Of a DNA stretch of 43,950 bases, positions 26,562 to 34,084 are shown in pieces. Source of the stretch: Alphaproteobacteria bacterium CG11_big_fil_rev_8_21_14_0_20_39_49. Its GTDB lineage: Bacteria > Pseudomonadota > Alphaproteobacteria > Rickettsiales > UBA6187. The position numbers were made by a program, and so were the translations under genes. The DNA lies in NCBI GenBank assembly GCA_002787635.1, contig PCXK01000026.1:117759-161708 (forward strand), in the 5' to 3' direction. The notes beneath the pieces are model-generated. The model did not search any database. It was given only the letters and a program-made list of their open reading frames with translations, and was not told the origin of the DNA. Each line of letters begins with the position of its first letter. Position 1 is the stretch's first letter.

Positions 26562-27539
26562 ATGAAAAAATCTAAAAGTGCATTAGGAATGGGACTATCC
26601 GCATTATTTTCTGAGGAAGATACTGCCGTTATAGACAGCGAATCGGCGGGTCAAAAGGCGGCGGCACAAACATCTGAAGACCTGTCGGAAGAGGATAATC
26701 CCAATGACAGAATGAGAGCCAGACTGCTTGACGTTAATATGCTGGTTCCGGGAAAATTCCAGCCACGCGGATATTTCGACGAAGAAAAGCTAAATGAGTT
26801 AGTAAGATCAGTCAAAGAAAACGGTGTAATACAACCGATTTTAGTTCGCACAGAAGACACTGAGGGTCGCTACCAGATTATAGCAGGTGAGCGTAGATGG
26901 AGAGCTTGTAAGCAGGCGGGGTTAGAGAAAATACCGGCAGTTATCAAGGAGTTATCGGACAGAGAAGCTCTGGAGGTAGCATTAGTAGAAAACATTCAAA
27001 GACAAAGTCTAACGGCTATTGAAGAAGCGGAAGGTTATAAAAAGCTACTGGAAGAATTCGGATATACTCAGGAGAAATTAGCTTCAAATTTGGGTAAAAG
27101 CCGTAGCCACATATCTAATATGCTGCGACTATTAAACCTTCCCGATGAGATAAAAGATATCATAAATACGGGTGCATTGTCCATGGGACATGCAAGGGCT
27201 TTAGTAAACGCAAAAAACCCGATAGAGCTGGCTTATAAGATAATAGAAGAAGGTTTGAGCGTTCGGGAAACCGAAAAATATGCCGCCGGAAGTGGCAAAA
27301 GGGGAGGCGGGGCAAATGCCGCTCCGGTTAAACCGAAATTAGAGCCTTCCGTACAAAATGCCCCCTCTTCTAACACTCCCGTCGGAGAAAAAGACCCCGA
27401 TCTGATAATTATTGAAAACTCCCTTTCCAATAGCATGGGCATGAAAGTTACCATTGACGATACTGATGAGGGTGGAAAAGTAACATTATATTTTAATAAC
27501 CTATCAGAATTGGATAAAATACTGCAAAAATTAGGTTAA
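26562..27539 (+). CDS. parB: Chromosome partitioning protein ParB (Spo0J)
   Basis: ParB binds parS, spreads as a CTP-dependent clamp and stimulates ParA. The 325-residue protein begins KKSALGMGLSALF-like (the ParA-stimulating N-terminus), then has the ParB/Srx domain with GERRWRA (109-115) and ENIQRQ (143-148), the CTP-binding residues. A helix-turn-helix follows at about 168-190 (YTQEKLASNLGKSRSHISNM), then a Pro/Ala-rich linker and a C-terminal dimerisation domain (GMKVTIDDTDEGGKVTLYF). In alphaproteobacteria ParB also recruits MipZ, whose gene is in this window. Confidence 0.97.
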   Translation: MKKSKSALGMGLSALFSEEDTAVIDSESAGQKAAAQTSEDLSEEDNPNDRMRARLLDVNMLVPGKFQPRGYFDEEKLNELVRSVKENGVIQPILVRTEDTEGRYQIIAGERRWRACKQAGLEKIPAVIKELSDREALEVALVENIQRQSLTAIEEAEGYKKLLEEFGYTQEKLASNLGKSRSHISNMLRLLNLPDEIKDIINTGALSMGHARALVNAKNPIELAYKIIEEGLSVRETEKYAAGSGKRGGGANAAPVKPKLEPSVQNAPSSNTPVGEKDPDLIIIENSLSNSMGMKVTIDDTDEGGKVTLYFNNLSELDKILQKLG

Positions 27540-27616
27540 TGAAATATACTATATGTAGCGAACACCTTAATCGCTTCCTCCCAACTTTCACACAAGACAC
27601 CAAAAGTTGAAAAAAG

Positions 27617-27647
27617 TTGCAAACTATTAATTCTTACATTATATAAT
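27617..27647 (+). promoter_or_regulatory. Predicted promoter of the mannose-1-phosphate guanylyltransferase gene
   Basis: A perfect -10 hexamer TATAAT (27642-27647) is preceded by TTGCAA (27617-27622) with a 19-bp spacer, longer than ideal. It lies 30 bp before the TTG start codon. Confidence 0.35.
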
Positions 27648-27677
27648 ACGCACAATATTATTAGGGGAGAGTAGGAA

Positions 27678-28604
27678 TTGTATAATATAATACCGGTAAT
27701 ATTAGCAGGCGGTGAGGGCAATCGTTTAAAACCGCTCAGCACGAAAAAGAAGCCTAAACAATTTTTAAAACTTTCATCGGGCAAGAATAAGTTAAGCTTA
27801 TTACAGGAAACCGCTAAACGGGCTTTACAGATAGCCGATGCAAAAAATATTATAGTCATTTCATCGCAGACACACAAAAAGATAGCAATAAAACAGTTGG
27901 GCAAAATCAATACGGACTTATGTAACAATATCATACTGGAGCCTTGCCCGAAAAATACGGCTATGGCAATATCAATAGCCGCCATACACGCAGCTAACAA
28001 CCATACCGATCCGGTATTACTGATTATGCCTTCAGACCATCTGATAAATGATTCGACCGAATTAATATACGGCATTAAAAGCTCAATAGCCGCCGCTAAC
28101 AGAGGGCATATAGTCCTGTTCGGTATCAACCCTACAAGAGAGGACGGGAACTTCGGGCATATCGTGCAGGGTGATGAATCCCTGTTCGGCGAGCTTTTCG
28201 AAGTAGACGGTTTTATTGAAAAACCCGATAGAGAAAAGCTTTCAACCCTTACAAAACAAGATAAAAAATGGTGGAATAGCGGAATGTTCCTTATGTCCAC
28301 AAGAACATTTTTCTCTGAAATGAAGAAAAAGAATACCGACGTGCTGACAAAAGCCAGCAATGCCTATTCAAGCATAAAAGAATCCGATTACGGCTATACG
28401 ATCAATGAAAGTCTTTATTCGGACGTAAGGTCGATTTCAATTGATAAAGCCATAATTGAAGATAGTAAAAATCTACTGGTAAAACCTGTTGATATTGATT
28501 GGTATGATTTAGGATCATGGCAGTCCGTCTGGGAACTTAGCCAAAAAGAAGGGAAGGGAACACCGCTTGAGAATTTCCTTTATAAGATAGCGACGGCTTC
28601 TTAA
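27678..28604 (+). CDS. manC: Mannose-1-phosphate guanylyltransferase (GDP-mannose pyrophosphorylase)
   Basis: This 308-residue nucleotidyltransferase would make GDP-mannose from mannose-1-phosphate and GTP for surface polysaccharide. It begins YNIIPVILAGGEGNRLKPLS (the GGxGxRLxPLS activation motif) and has KPKQFLKL, LEPCPKNTAMAISIAA, LIMPSDHLI, FIEKPD, WWNSGMFL and VDIDWYDLGSW. Only the catalytic domain is present; the C-terminal isomerase domain of two-domain ManC/CpsB is absent. The start is a TTG, because no ATG fits the conserved N-terminus. An ORF on the opposite strand is a shadow. Other sugar genes are absent nearby. The symbol follows the family. Confidence 0.85.
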   Translation: MYNIIPVILAGGEGNRLKPLSTKKKPKQFLKLSSGKNKLSLLQETAKRALQIADAKNIIVISSQTHKKIAIKQLGKINTDLCNNIILEPCPKNTAMAISIAAIHAANNHTDPVLLIMPSDHLINDSTELIYGIKSSIAAANRGHIVLFGINPTREDGNFGHIVQGDESLFGELFEVDGFIEKPDREKLSTLTKQDKKWWNSGMFLMSTRTFFSEMKKKNTDVLTKASNAYSSIKESDYGYTINESLYSDVRSISIDKAIIEDSKNLLVKPVDIDWYDLGSWQSVWELSQKEGKGTPLENFLYKIATAS

Positions 28605-28658
28605 TGAAGAAACTTTGGATTTTATTTACGCATTCTGTCATCCTATGATACCTAAAAA

Positions 28659-29141
28659 TCACTTATCATCTTTTTTCGGAGCGAACATACCCATAGTGCT
28701 TTGGAATATTTTCATGTTCTGTTCCGTCATGTTCTCAAGCATCTTGATAGGAGTGTAACTTGTCCAGTCAGCATTGGAGAAATTGACCATTTTTTCCTGA
28801 TTCTGTATGAACTGCTCCATCATGGCAGTAAGGTAACTTGGTACTATACCTTCTAATTTTGTATTGCCGTACATGCCGATTAGCTGCCTTAAGAAATTTA
28901 TAGGAAGCAGGTTATACCCTTTTGCTTCCTGCTCAAAAATTATCTGGGTAAGTACCGGACGTGTTATATCCTCTTCGGTTTTAGCGTCCTTTACAATGAA
29001 CTCCTCGCCCCGCTTTATCATATCAAATAGGTCTTCCAAGACAATATAACAGCTAGTCTGGGTGTTATATAAACGGCGGTTAGCGTATTTTTTAATGGTT
29101 ACGATGTCATTATTAGCTTGTTTTGTCATGTATAAACTCAT
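28659..29141 (-). CDS. phaR: Polyhydroxyalkanoate synthesis repressor
   Basis: PhaR binds both PHA granules and DNA and represses phasin and PHA genes when no granule is present. The 160-residue protein has the N-terminal DNA-binding domain ITVKKYANRRLYNT-like (here VTIKKYANRRLYNTQTSCYI), then FIVKDAKTEEDITRPVLTQIIFEQE, both diagnostic. The start may be the ATG at 29141 or at 29129; neither has a good ribosome site. It is divergent from the PhaE-like gene with only about 43 bp between starts, a natural place for autoregulation and for control of phaC. Confidence 0.93.
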   Translation of the reverse strand: MSLYMTKQANNDIVTIKKYANRRLYNTQTSCYIVLEDLFDMIKRGEEFIVKDAKTEEDITRPVLTQIIFEQEAKGYNLLPINFLRQLIGMYGNTKLEGIVPSYLTAMMEQFIQNQEKMVNFSNADWTSYTPIKMLENMTEQNMKIFQSTMGMFAPKKDDK

Positions 29142-29184
29142 ATTTTATAGTGGAGCGGGTTAAAAACAATTAATTTGGAATTAA

Positions 29185-29529
29185 GTGTCTGATAATAACG
29201 ATACCGATACGATTATACATGAATTTTTAGAGCTTTGGCAAAAACAATTTTCATATCTTGCCAAAGACCCTAAAACCGTAGCATCTATGTTGGCAACATT
29301 TGCAAGTGAACAGGGAAAATATTTTGATTCATTGAAGGAAACAAAAAATGCTGAGTCAGGCTCCGATACAAACATACATAACAATGCTGATGATGAGCTA
29401 CACCAGCTCCGCAAACGCATTACATATCTTGAAAAGAGGGTCGCTGAACTTGAATCCTCAACTGGAAGAGGAGGCAAAAAAACTTCAGGAGAAACTAAGG
29501 GAAAAAGACCTAAAAGAACTGTCGCTTGA
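29185..29529 (+). CDS. Small PhaE-like / PHA synthase partner protein
   Basis: This 114-residue protein starts at a GTG (29185) with GGA a few bases before it. Residues 7-50 are helical with aromatic residues (FLELWQKQFSYL), the middle is Asp/Asn-rich, and residues 71-92 form a strong heptad coiled coil (LHQLRKRITYLEKRVAELE), followed by a basic tail (KGKRPKRTVA). The order of a Trp-containing helix and a C-terminal coiled coil resembles PhaE, the partner of class III PHA synthases, but the protein is about a third of the usual size. It overlaps the start of phaC. I infer a PhaE-like or phasin-like role from context; the fold similarity is not proven. Confidence 0.6.
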   Translation: MSDNNDTDTIIHEFLELWQKQFSYLAKDPKTVASMLATFASEQGKYFDSLKETKNAESGSDTNIHNNADDELHQLRKRITYLEKRVAELESSTGRGGKKTSGETKGKRPKRTVA

Positions 29530-30544
29530 ACTTACCAAACAATTAAATAACAGGTTCAGTGAACTTGTTTCAGTGATAAAAACTCTTAACAGGTATGATT
29601 ATAAACGAACCCTAACCGAAGGAGAGACCATCTGGCAGGAAGGCTCAACAAGACTGTTGTCGTTTGAATGTGAATCTGAAAAAACCGTTATTTTCATACC
29701 GTCTTTAATTAATAAATCATATATTCTGGATCTGTCTGAAAAACGCAGTTTCATACGCTATCTAAAAAAAAACGGTATAAATTCATATCTGGTAGATTGG
29801 GGAGAACCCGAACAGGACGAGCTGGGCTTTGACCTTGATGATTACATAGTCGGTCGCCTCGATAAAATAATTGACCACGTTCGCAAGGTTAGCAAAAAAC
29901 CGATAATACTGGCAGGCTATTGTATGGGCGGTTTGCTAGCTATCGCATCGGCACTTAGGAACAGTGAAAAGGTAAACGCTTTAGGGCTATTTGCCACCCC
30001 GTGGGACTTCCATAGCGATGATTTTCAACGCGTCAACCTTGATGACAAGGGGGCGGAGGCTCTGGAGCAAATAATCAACTCTTCAGGCAAAATACCCGCA
30101 GGTATCATACAATCAATGTTCTATTACCTGCACCCCGAATCGGTGCAGCATAAATTTGAAAACTTCTTTTCTTTTATCAATGATGAATCATCAGACATAG
30201 AAGAATTTATGGCTATTGAACACTGGGTCAATGACGGTATATCCATGCCGTCTAAAGTCGCAAAAACCTGTTTCATAGACTGGGTTCATAAAAATAATGT
30301 AAGTAATCTAAAATGGAAAGTCGGAGGAAATGCGGTAGACCCTGCCAAATTAGAGCTACCTGTGTTCGTTTTAAACTCCGATAAAGATCATATAGTACCT
30401 AAAGGGTGCTTTGAGCCTATCTTGCCTCTTTTGAGTAATAAAACCTATTTAAAACTGAATATAGGTCATATATCGATAATAGCAGGTTCAAAAGCGGAAA
30501 ACAGCGTCTGGAAACCGTTTAAAGACTGGGTTGGCGGCATATAG
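29450..30544 (+). CDS. phaC: Poly(3-hydroxyalkanoate) synthase, short (class III-like)
   Basis: PhaC polymerises hydroxyacyl-CoA into storage polyester. The lipase-like box is GYCMGG with the catalytic Cys, the Asp is in VLNSDKDHIVP and the His in IGHISIIAGS. FIPSLINKSYILDL and YLVDWGEPE are also family blocks. The frame is open from an ATG at 29348, but the first 34 residues are the out-of-frame image of the upstream gene; I prefer the TTG at 29450, with AGAGGG about 9 bp before it (a CTG at 29444 is possible). That gives 364 residues, like class III PhaC and much shorter than class I. The two genes overlap by about 80 bp. phaA and phaB are not in the window. Confidence 0.88.
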   Translation: MNPQLEEEAKKLQEKLREKDLKELSLELTKQLNNRFSELVSVIKTLNRYDYKRTLTEGETIWQEGSTRLLSFECESEKTVIFIPSLINKSYILDLSEKRSFIRYLKKNGINSYLVDWGEPEQDELGFDLDDYIVGRLDKIIDHVRKVSKKPIILAGYCMGGLLAIASALRNSEKVNALGLFATPWDFHSDDFQRVNLDDKGAEALEQIINSSGKIPAGIIQSMFYYLHPESVQHKFENFFSFINDESSDIEEFMAIEHWVNDGISMPSKVAKTCFIDWVHKNNVSNLKWKVGGNAVDPAKLELPVFVLNSDKDHIVPKGCFEPILPLLSNKTYLKLNIGHISIIAGSKAENSVWKPFKDWVGGI

Positions 30545-30557
30545 CAATATGGCTGGG

Positions 30558-30599
30558 TTATAGTAAATTTGAATTTAATTTGCGTATATCTGTCATTCC
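30558..30599. repeat. Conserved AT-rich leader of a palindromic repeat (copy 2)
   Basis: Twenty-four bases from 30558 are identical to those from 15449, and similarity continues to GTCATTCC. Here the palindrome that should follow is absent or decayed. The sequence GTCATTCCAAAT is found again at 33578-33589. It lies between phaC and bioF. Confidence 0.5.
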
Positions 30600-30717
30600 A
30601 AATATATTAACCGATACTTTCATAAAGAAATTCCGTTTATAAATCCACTTGAAAATACAAAGTGTTTATGTAGACTGTTAAACACATTTTAAATAAAATT
30701 CTTATTGTCGTAAAAAT

Positions 30718-31842
30718 ATGAATCTTAAACCTGATATATTATCCAAGATAAATTTAGATATTTCCGATTTAAAAAAAGAGAATCTTTTCCGACAATTGCA
30801 TGAAACGTCAAGGACGGGCGGTATTCATATAATCCGTGACGGCAGGAAGTTACTTTCTTTTAGTTGTAATGATTATTTGGGGTTGTCGCAGAATCCTAAG
30901 GTAAAGACCGCTGCTATAGTTGCTATAGAAAAATACGGCACGGGTTCGGGGGCATCACGTTTTGTAACGGGCAATTGTCCGTTATATAAGGAACTTGAGC
31001 AAAAGCTTGCACAGATTAAGAAAACGGAGGCAGCTACGGTTTTCGGCAGCGGATATCTGGTAAATCTGGGTGCTATACCCGCATTTATGGGGGTAGGTGA
31101 TTTGATAATCGCCGATAAGCTTGTACATGCCTGTTTGCTGGACGGGGCAAAATTGTCAGGTGCGAAGCTGATGCGTTTTAGTCATAATTCCGTGGAAAAA
31201 TGTGAGGAGTTGCTGCAAAAATACCGTGATATCTACAAGAACTGTATAATACTTACCGACCATGTTTTTAGCATGGACGGAGATGTTGCTCCGGTAAATG
31301 AATTATACGATCTGGCAGAAAAATATAATGCGTGGCTGATGACCGATGATGCCCACGGATTCGGTATTTTACCTAATGCCAAGGCTCACATTCAGATGGG
31401 TACGTTATCGAAGTCAGCCGGCTGTTATGGCGGCTATATCTGTGCTTCCGCCGAGATAGTCGAGTATTTACAGAACAAGTCACGTTCGCTTATCTACTCG
31501 ACTGCGTTGCCCCCTTCGGTGCTGGCATCGGCTATTGAGGCGTTGGGCATTATAGAGCAGCAAAAGGATAAAGCCTGTAAAGCCCGTACCAATGCACGTT
31601 ATTTTACGGAACTTTTGGGGTTGCCTGTGGCACAAAGTGCCATAGTGCCGATGATATTCGGTGATGAGCAGAAAACTATTACCGCATCAAAGATATTGGA
31701 AGATGAGGGATATCTGGTATCTGCCATAAGACCGCCTACCGTACCTAAGAATACGGCAAGATTACGCTTTACATTTTCCTCGTTACATACTAAACAAAAT
31801 ATTGACGATATTGTATCGGTTATAAAGCAAAAGTTGTTTTAA
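30718..31842 (+). CDS. bioF: 8-amino-7-oxononanoate synthase
   Basis: BioF condenses pimeloyl-ACP (or -CoA) with alanine to give KAPA. The 374-residue PLP enzyme has LSFSCNDYLGLSQNP, the glycine-rich YGTGSGASRFVTGN, LTDHVFSMDGDVAP, the PLP-pairing TDDAHGFG (about 209-216) and the Schiff-base Lys 232 in GTLSKSAGCYGGY. Length fits BioF rather than the longer KBL or ALAS relatives, and the neighbours bioH-like and bioC support BioF. The upstream 173 bp hold a repeat fragment and no clear ribosome site. Confidence 0.92.
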   Translation: MNLKPDILSKINLDISDLKKENLFRQLHETSRTGGIHIIRDGRKLLSFSCNDYLGLSQNPKVKTAAIVAIEKYGTGSGASRFVTGNCPLYKELEQKLAQIKKTEAATVFGSGYLVNLGAIPAFMGVGDLIIADKLVHACLLDGAKLSGAKLMRFSHNSVEKCEELLQKYRDIYKNCIILTDHVFSMDGDVAPVNELYDLAEKYNAWLMTDDAHGFGILPNAKAHIQMGTLSKSAGCYGGYICASAEIVEYLQNKSRSLIYSTALPPSVLASAIEALGIIEQQKDKACKARTNARYFTELLGLPVAQSAIVPMIFGDEQKTITASKILEDEGYLVSAIRPPTVPKNTARLRFTFSSLHTKQNIDDIVSVIKQKLF

Positions 31843-31865
31843 AGAGGAATGTCATATTATCTTAA

Positions 31866-31978
31866 CTTTTCAAAAAGCGTTGTCATCCCCGACTTGTTCG
31901 GGGATCTTGAATAAGTTAAAATGAGATCCCCCTATAATTTTCTACGAAAATTCGGGGGATGACGGCATTTTTGAAAAG
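31866..31978. repeat. Larger inverted-repeat element enclosing a TGTCA-type palindrome, copy D
   Basis: The outer arms CTTTTCAAAAA (31866-31876) and TTTTTGAAAAG (31968-31978) are perfectly complementary. Inside, the element at 31881-31964 has the arms CATCCCCGACTTGTTCGGGGAT and a longer right arm from GATCCCCC to GGGGGAT. The CTTG loop and terminal TGTCA/TGAC match the other copies, but the arms are CCCC-rich. Confidence 0.65.
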
Positions 31979-32010
31979 GTAATTTACTATAATTGTTTTT
32001 TATAATTTTT

Positions 32011-32075
32011 TGTCAACCTACGTTTCAGGTTCTCTTATAAAAAATAATAGATGCTGAAATAATTCGCCCATGACA
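32011..32075. repeat. TGTCA...TGACA palindromic element, copy E (degenerate)
   Basis: The ends are TGTCA and TGACA. Internal pieces GTTTCAGGTTCT and TAGATGCTGAAATAATTC match copies A and C, but the arms no longer pair fully. It lies just before the bioH-like gene, so it is an older or decayed copy. Confidence 0.6.
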
Positions 32076-32098
32076 ATATAATGATAAAGTGTGAGATA

Positions 32099-32770
32099 AT
32101 GAAAAATATAATTACATTTAGTGGCTGGGGACAAGATTATAACGCTCTGGAAAACATTGCCCCCGGAGCCAATCATATAAATTATAAGGATTTTGATAAT
32201 ATCGAAGTTCTTTTTGAGTCATTGAGGGATACTCCCTGTGATATGCTTATAGGCTGGAGCTTGGGAGGTCAGTTAGCATTAAGGGCGATAGATGCGGATA
32301 TATTAAAGCCAAAAAGGCTGGTGCTGATATCCACTCCGTTCCAGTTTATATCGGGGCAGGGTTTATATTGCGGTATAAATATGGATAGCTTTATTGAGTT
32401 TGAGAATGATTTTACACACGACCCTGAAAAGACATTAAAACAATTTGCCGCCCTGATAGCCAAGGGTGACAAAGATGCCCTTAATATCACCAGAATATTG
32501 AGAAATGCAAATAATGAGGACGCTATAAAATGGTTATATTGGCTTGACCAGTTACGCAGTTTTTCGTGCAAGAAGATGGATTATGATAAGGTTCCCCCGA
32601 CATTGGCTATTACAGGCAGCAATGATATGGTAATACAATCCTCACAGATAGACCTGTTCCGCCCTCTTATAAGGTCGGGATATAAAGCTGCCATACTTGA
32701 AAAATGCGGTCACGCCCCTCACCTGCATGATGAGCAACGAGTAAGGGAATTAATAGCCGGAGTAGTATGA
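32099..32770 (+). CDS. Pimeloyl-ACP methyl ester esterase, BioH/BioG-type alpha/beta hydrolase
   Basis: I place the start at the ATG at 32099 (MKNIITFSGWGQDY); an in-frame ATG lies at 32081. The 223-residue protein has the nucleophile elbow IGWSLGG (Ser 54), TGSNDMVIQ (Asp 176) and KCGHAPHLH (His 205), giving a full catalytic triad. The SGWGQ start and the position before bioC suggest the step that releases methyl pimeloyl-ACP as pimeloyl-ACP. It is shorter than E. coli BioH, and the compact form also fits BioG; I cannot decide between them. Its stop overlaps the bioC start by 4 bp (ATGA). Confidence 0.8.
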   Translation: MKNIITFSGWGQDYNALENIAPGANHINYKDFDNIEVLFESLRDTPCDMLIGWSLGGQLALRAIDADILKPKRLVLISTPFQFISGQGLYCGINMDSFIEFENDFTHDPEKTLKQFAALIAKGDKDALNITRILRNANNEDAIKWLYWLDQLRSFSCKKMDYDKVPPTLAITGSNDMVIQSSQIDLFRPLIRSGYKAAILEKCGHAPHLHDEQRVRELIAGVV

Positions 32771-33564
32771 TATCGGTTTTTAAGAAGAATATATCACGTG
32801 ACTTTGATAAAGCCGCCGGAAATTATGACGAGCATGCAACTGTTCAGCGAAAGGCTGCCGATAATTTATTCTCAAGGATAAAGGGCGATATAACAAACAA
32901 TAATCTTGTGCTAGATGCCGGTTGCGGTACGGGTTATCTGCATGAATTATTAAGAAGAAATAAAATATATTGTCCTTTGTTTCAGACAGATATTTCATAT
33001 AATATGTGTAAGGTTGCCGACGGATATGCGTCACCGCCCGAATATGGAGGAACATATACCTGCCGATCCGATATTGAAAATCTGCCCTTTGCCCCCTCCT
33101 CGATTGATCTGGTTTTCTCATCGCTTACATTGCAGTGGACAGATGCAGAAAAATCTTTACGGCAAATATATAATGTGCTGAAGCCGAAGGGGAAAATAGC
33201 AATTGCTACAATAGGTTGCGGCACACTTTCAGAGCTGCGTGAATCATCATTATCTTTGGGTAAAGAGTTATATATTAATGATAATTTTGTGAAAGATGAA
33301 TATTTGAAAGACCTATTCGTAAAAAGCGGTTTTAAGAATATAGAGGTTCAAAGCGACACGATAAGAATGGAACATGATAATTTAAAGAAATTACTTATTT
33401 CCATAAAGGGCGTGGGTGCAGGCTATAAGGCAAAGCGTGAGGTAAGATATTTAGGTAAGAATTACTTTGTAAGGCTGGAAGAAAAATATAAGGAAAACTT
33501 TTGCAGTAACAATAAACTTATAGCCGGTTGGAACATCATTTATGTTACGGCGGAAAAAAGTTAG
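32767..33564 (+). CDS. bioC: Malonyl-ACP O-methyltransferase
   Basis: BioC methylates malonyl-ACP so that fatty-acid enzymes extend it to the pimeloyl stage. The 265-residue protein has the family start FDKAAGNYDEHATVQRKAAD, the SAM motif VLDAGCGTGYLHELL (about 48-62), and DLVFSSLTLQWTDAEKSLRQ, which is diagnostic. The C-terminal part (SIKGVGAGY) is also typical. It overlaps the esterase gene by 4 bp, so the two are translationally coupled. No bioD follows. Confidence 0.93.
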   Translation: MISVFKKNISRDFDKAAGNYDEHATVQRKAADNLFSRIKGDITNNNLVLDAGCGTGYLHELLRRNKIYCPLFQTDISYNMCKVADGYASPPEYGGTYTCRSDIENLPFAPSSIDLVFSSLTLQWTDAEKSLRQIYNVLKPKGKIAIATIGCGTLSELRESSLSLGKELYINDNFVKDEYLKDLFVKSGFKNIEVQSDTIRMEHDNLKKLLISIKGVGAGYKAKREVRYLGKNYFVRLEEKYKENFCSNNKLIAGWNIIYVTAEKS

Positions 33565-33610
33565 GAAGCTTTTTATAGTCATTCCAAATTACTTTTTTAT
33601 TCGTTCTTTT

Positions 33611-33653
33611 TGTCCCCCGTCGAAGGGAGAGGGTGTTTTGCAGAGGTTACTAT
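33611..33653. repeat. Degraded copy of the GGGAGAGGG / TTTTGCAGAGG repeat
   Basis: The right half AAGGGAGAGGGTGTTTTGCAGAGG corresponds to the sequence at 15400-15445, and TTACTATAAA continues it. The left arm is decayed (TGTCCCCCGTCG), so no strong hairpin remains. It lies between bioC and the Cys-rich protein gene. Confidence 0.45.
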
Positions 33654-33693
33654 AAATATTTACTTCCGTTGCTATTTATATTATAAGAACAAT

Positions 33694-34032
33694 ATGGTTA
33701 TAATCCGTAAAATTTTGTTTTTAATTGTTTTTGTAAGCCTGTCCTTTTCTGGTGCGGCTAATGCTGCCTTTGATTGCTGTTTTAAAGATATCAACCCTGA
33801 ACATGCATCTATGATTATGGAAGAGCCGTGTCATGATATGGAAGAAGATGTTAAAAATAACGATGATAGCTGTGAAAATTGCGGTTGTCAGCATTGTATA
33901 GGCGGTCTTTTCACGTTAACCAAGCTAAAAAACACAGTGCCGAAAATCTCAATATCAAATTCGTATTTTGATGATAATTTTATATCAATACCGATAAACG
34001 GAATACTCCGCCCTCCAAAACATATCTCCTAA
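33694..34032 (+). CDS. Small secreted Cys/His/Met-rich metal-binding-like protein
   Basis: I place the start at the ATG at 33694; the frame is open from 33610 but the extra residues cover a repeat. The 112-residue product has a signal peptide (IIRKILFLIVFVSLSFSG, cut near AANA). The mature part is short and rich in metal ligands: FDCCF, PEHASMIMEEPCHDMEED, then DSCENCGCQHCIGG with four closely spaced Cys and one His, then a hydrophilic tail ending ILRPPKHIS. Short periplasmic proteins with HxxM/Cys clusters and an RPP tail accompany copper-resistance genes in proteobacteria; I infer metal binding. It is first in a tight same-strand series with the next three genes. Confidence 0.7.
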   Translation: MVIIRKILFLIVFVSLSFSGAANAAFDCCFKDINPEHASMIMEEPCHDMEEDVKNNDDSCENCGCQHCIGGLFTLTKLKNTVPKISISNSYFDDNFISIPINGILRPPKHIS

Positions 34033-34084
34033 AAATTTTTAAAGGTGCATTGTGCCTGAATTAATCTATAAAGGAGATATTTGA

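Noticed and set aside
27536-28360. Long minus-strand open frame (274 codons) opposite the mannose-1-phosphate guanylyltransferase gene
   Set aside because: The plus strand encodes all family motifs, while the minus frame is a Ser/Phe/Ile-rich shadow without recognisable domains.
29348-29449. Upstream ATG of the phaC frame
   Set aside because: The 34 extra residues are the out-of-frame reading of the PhaE-like gene and do not resemble PhaC.
32794-32801. TCACGTGA near the start of bioC as a sixth parS
   Set aside because: Only the central 8 bp match; the outer bases of the 16-mer do not.
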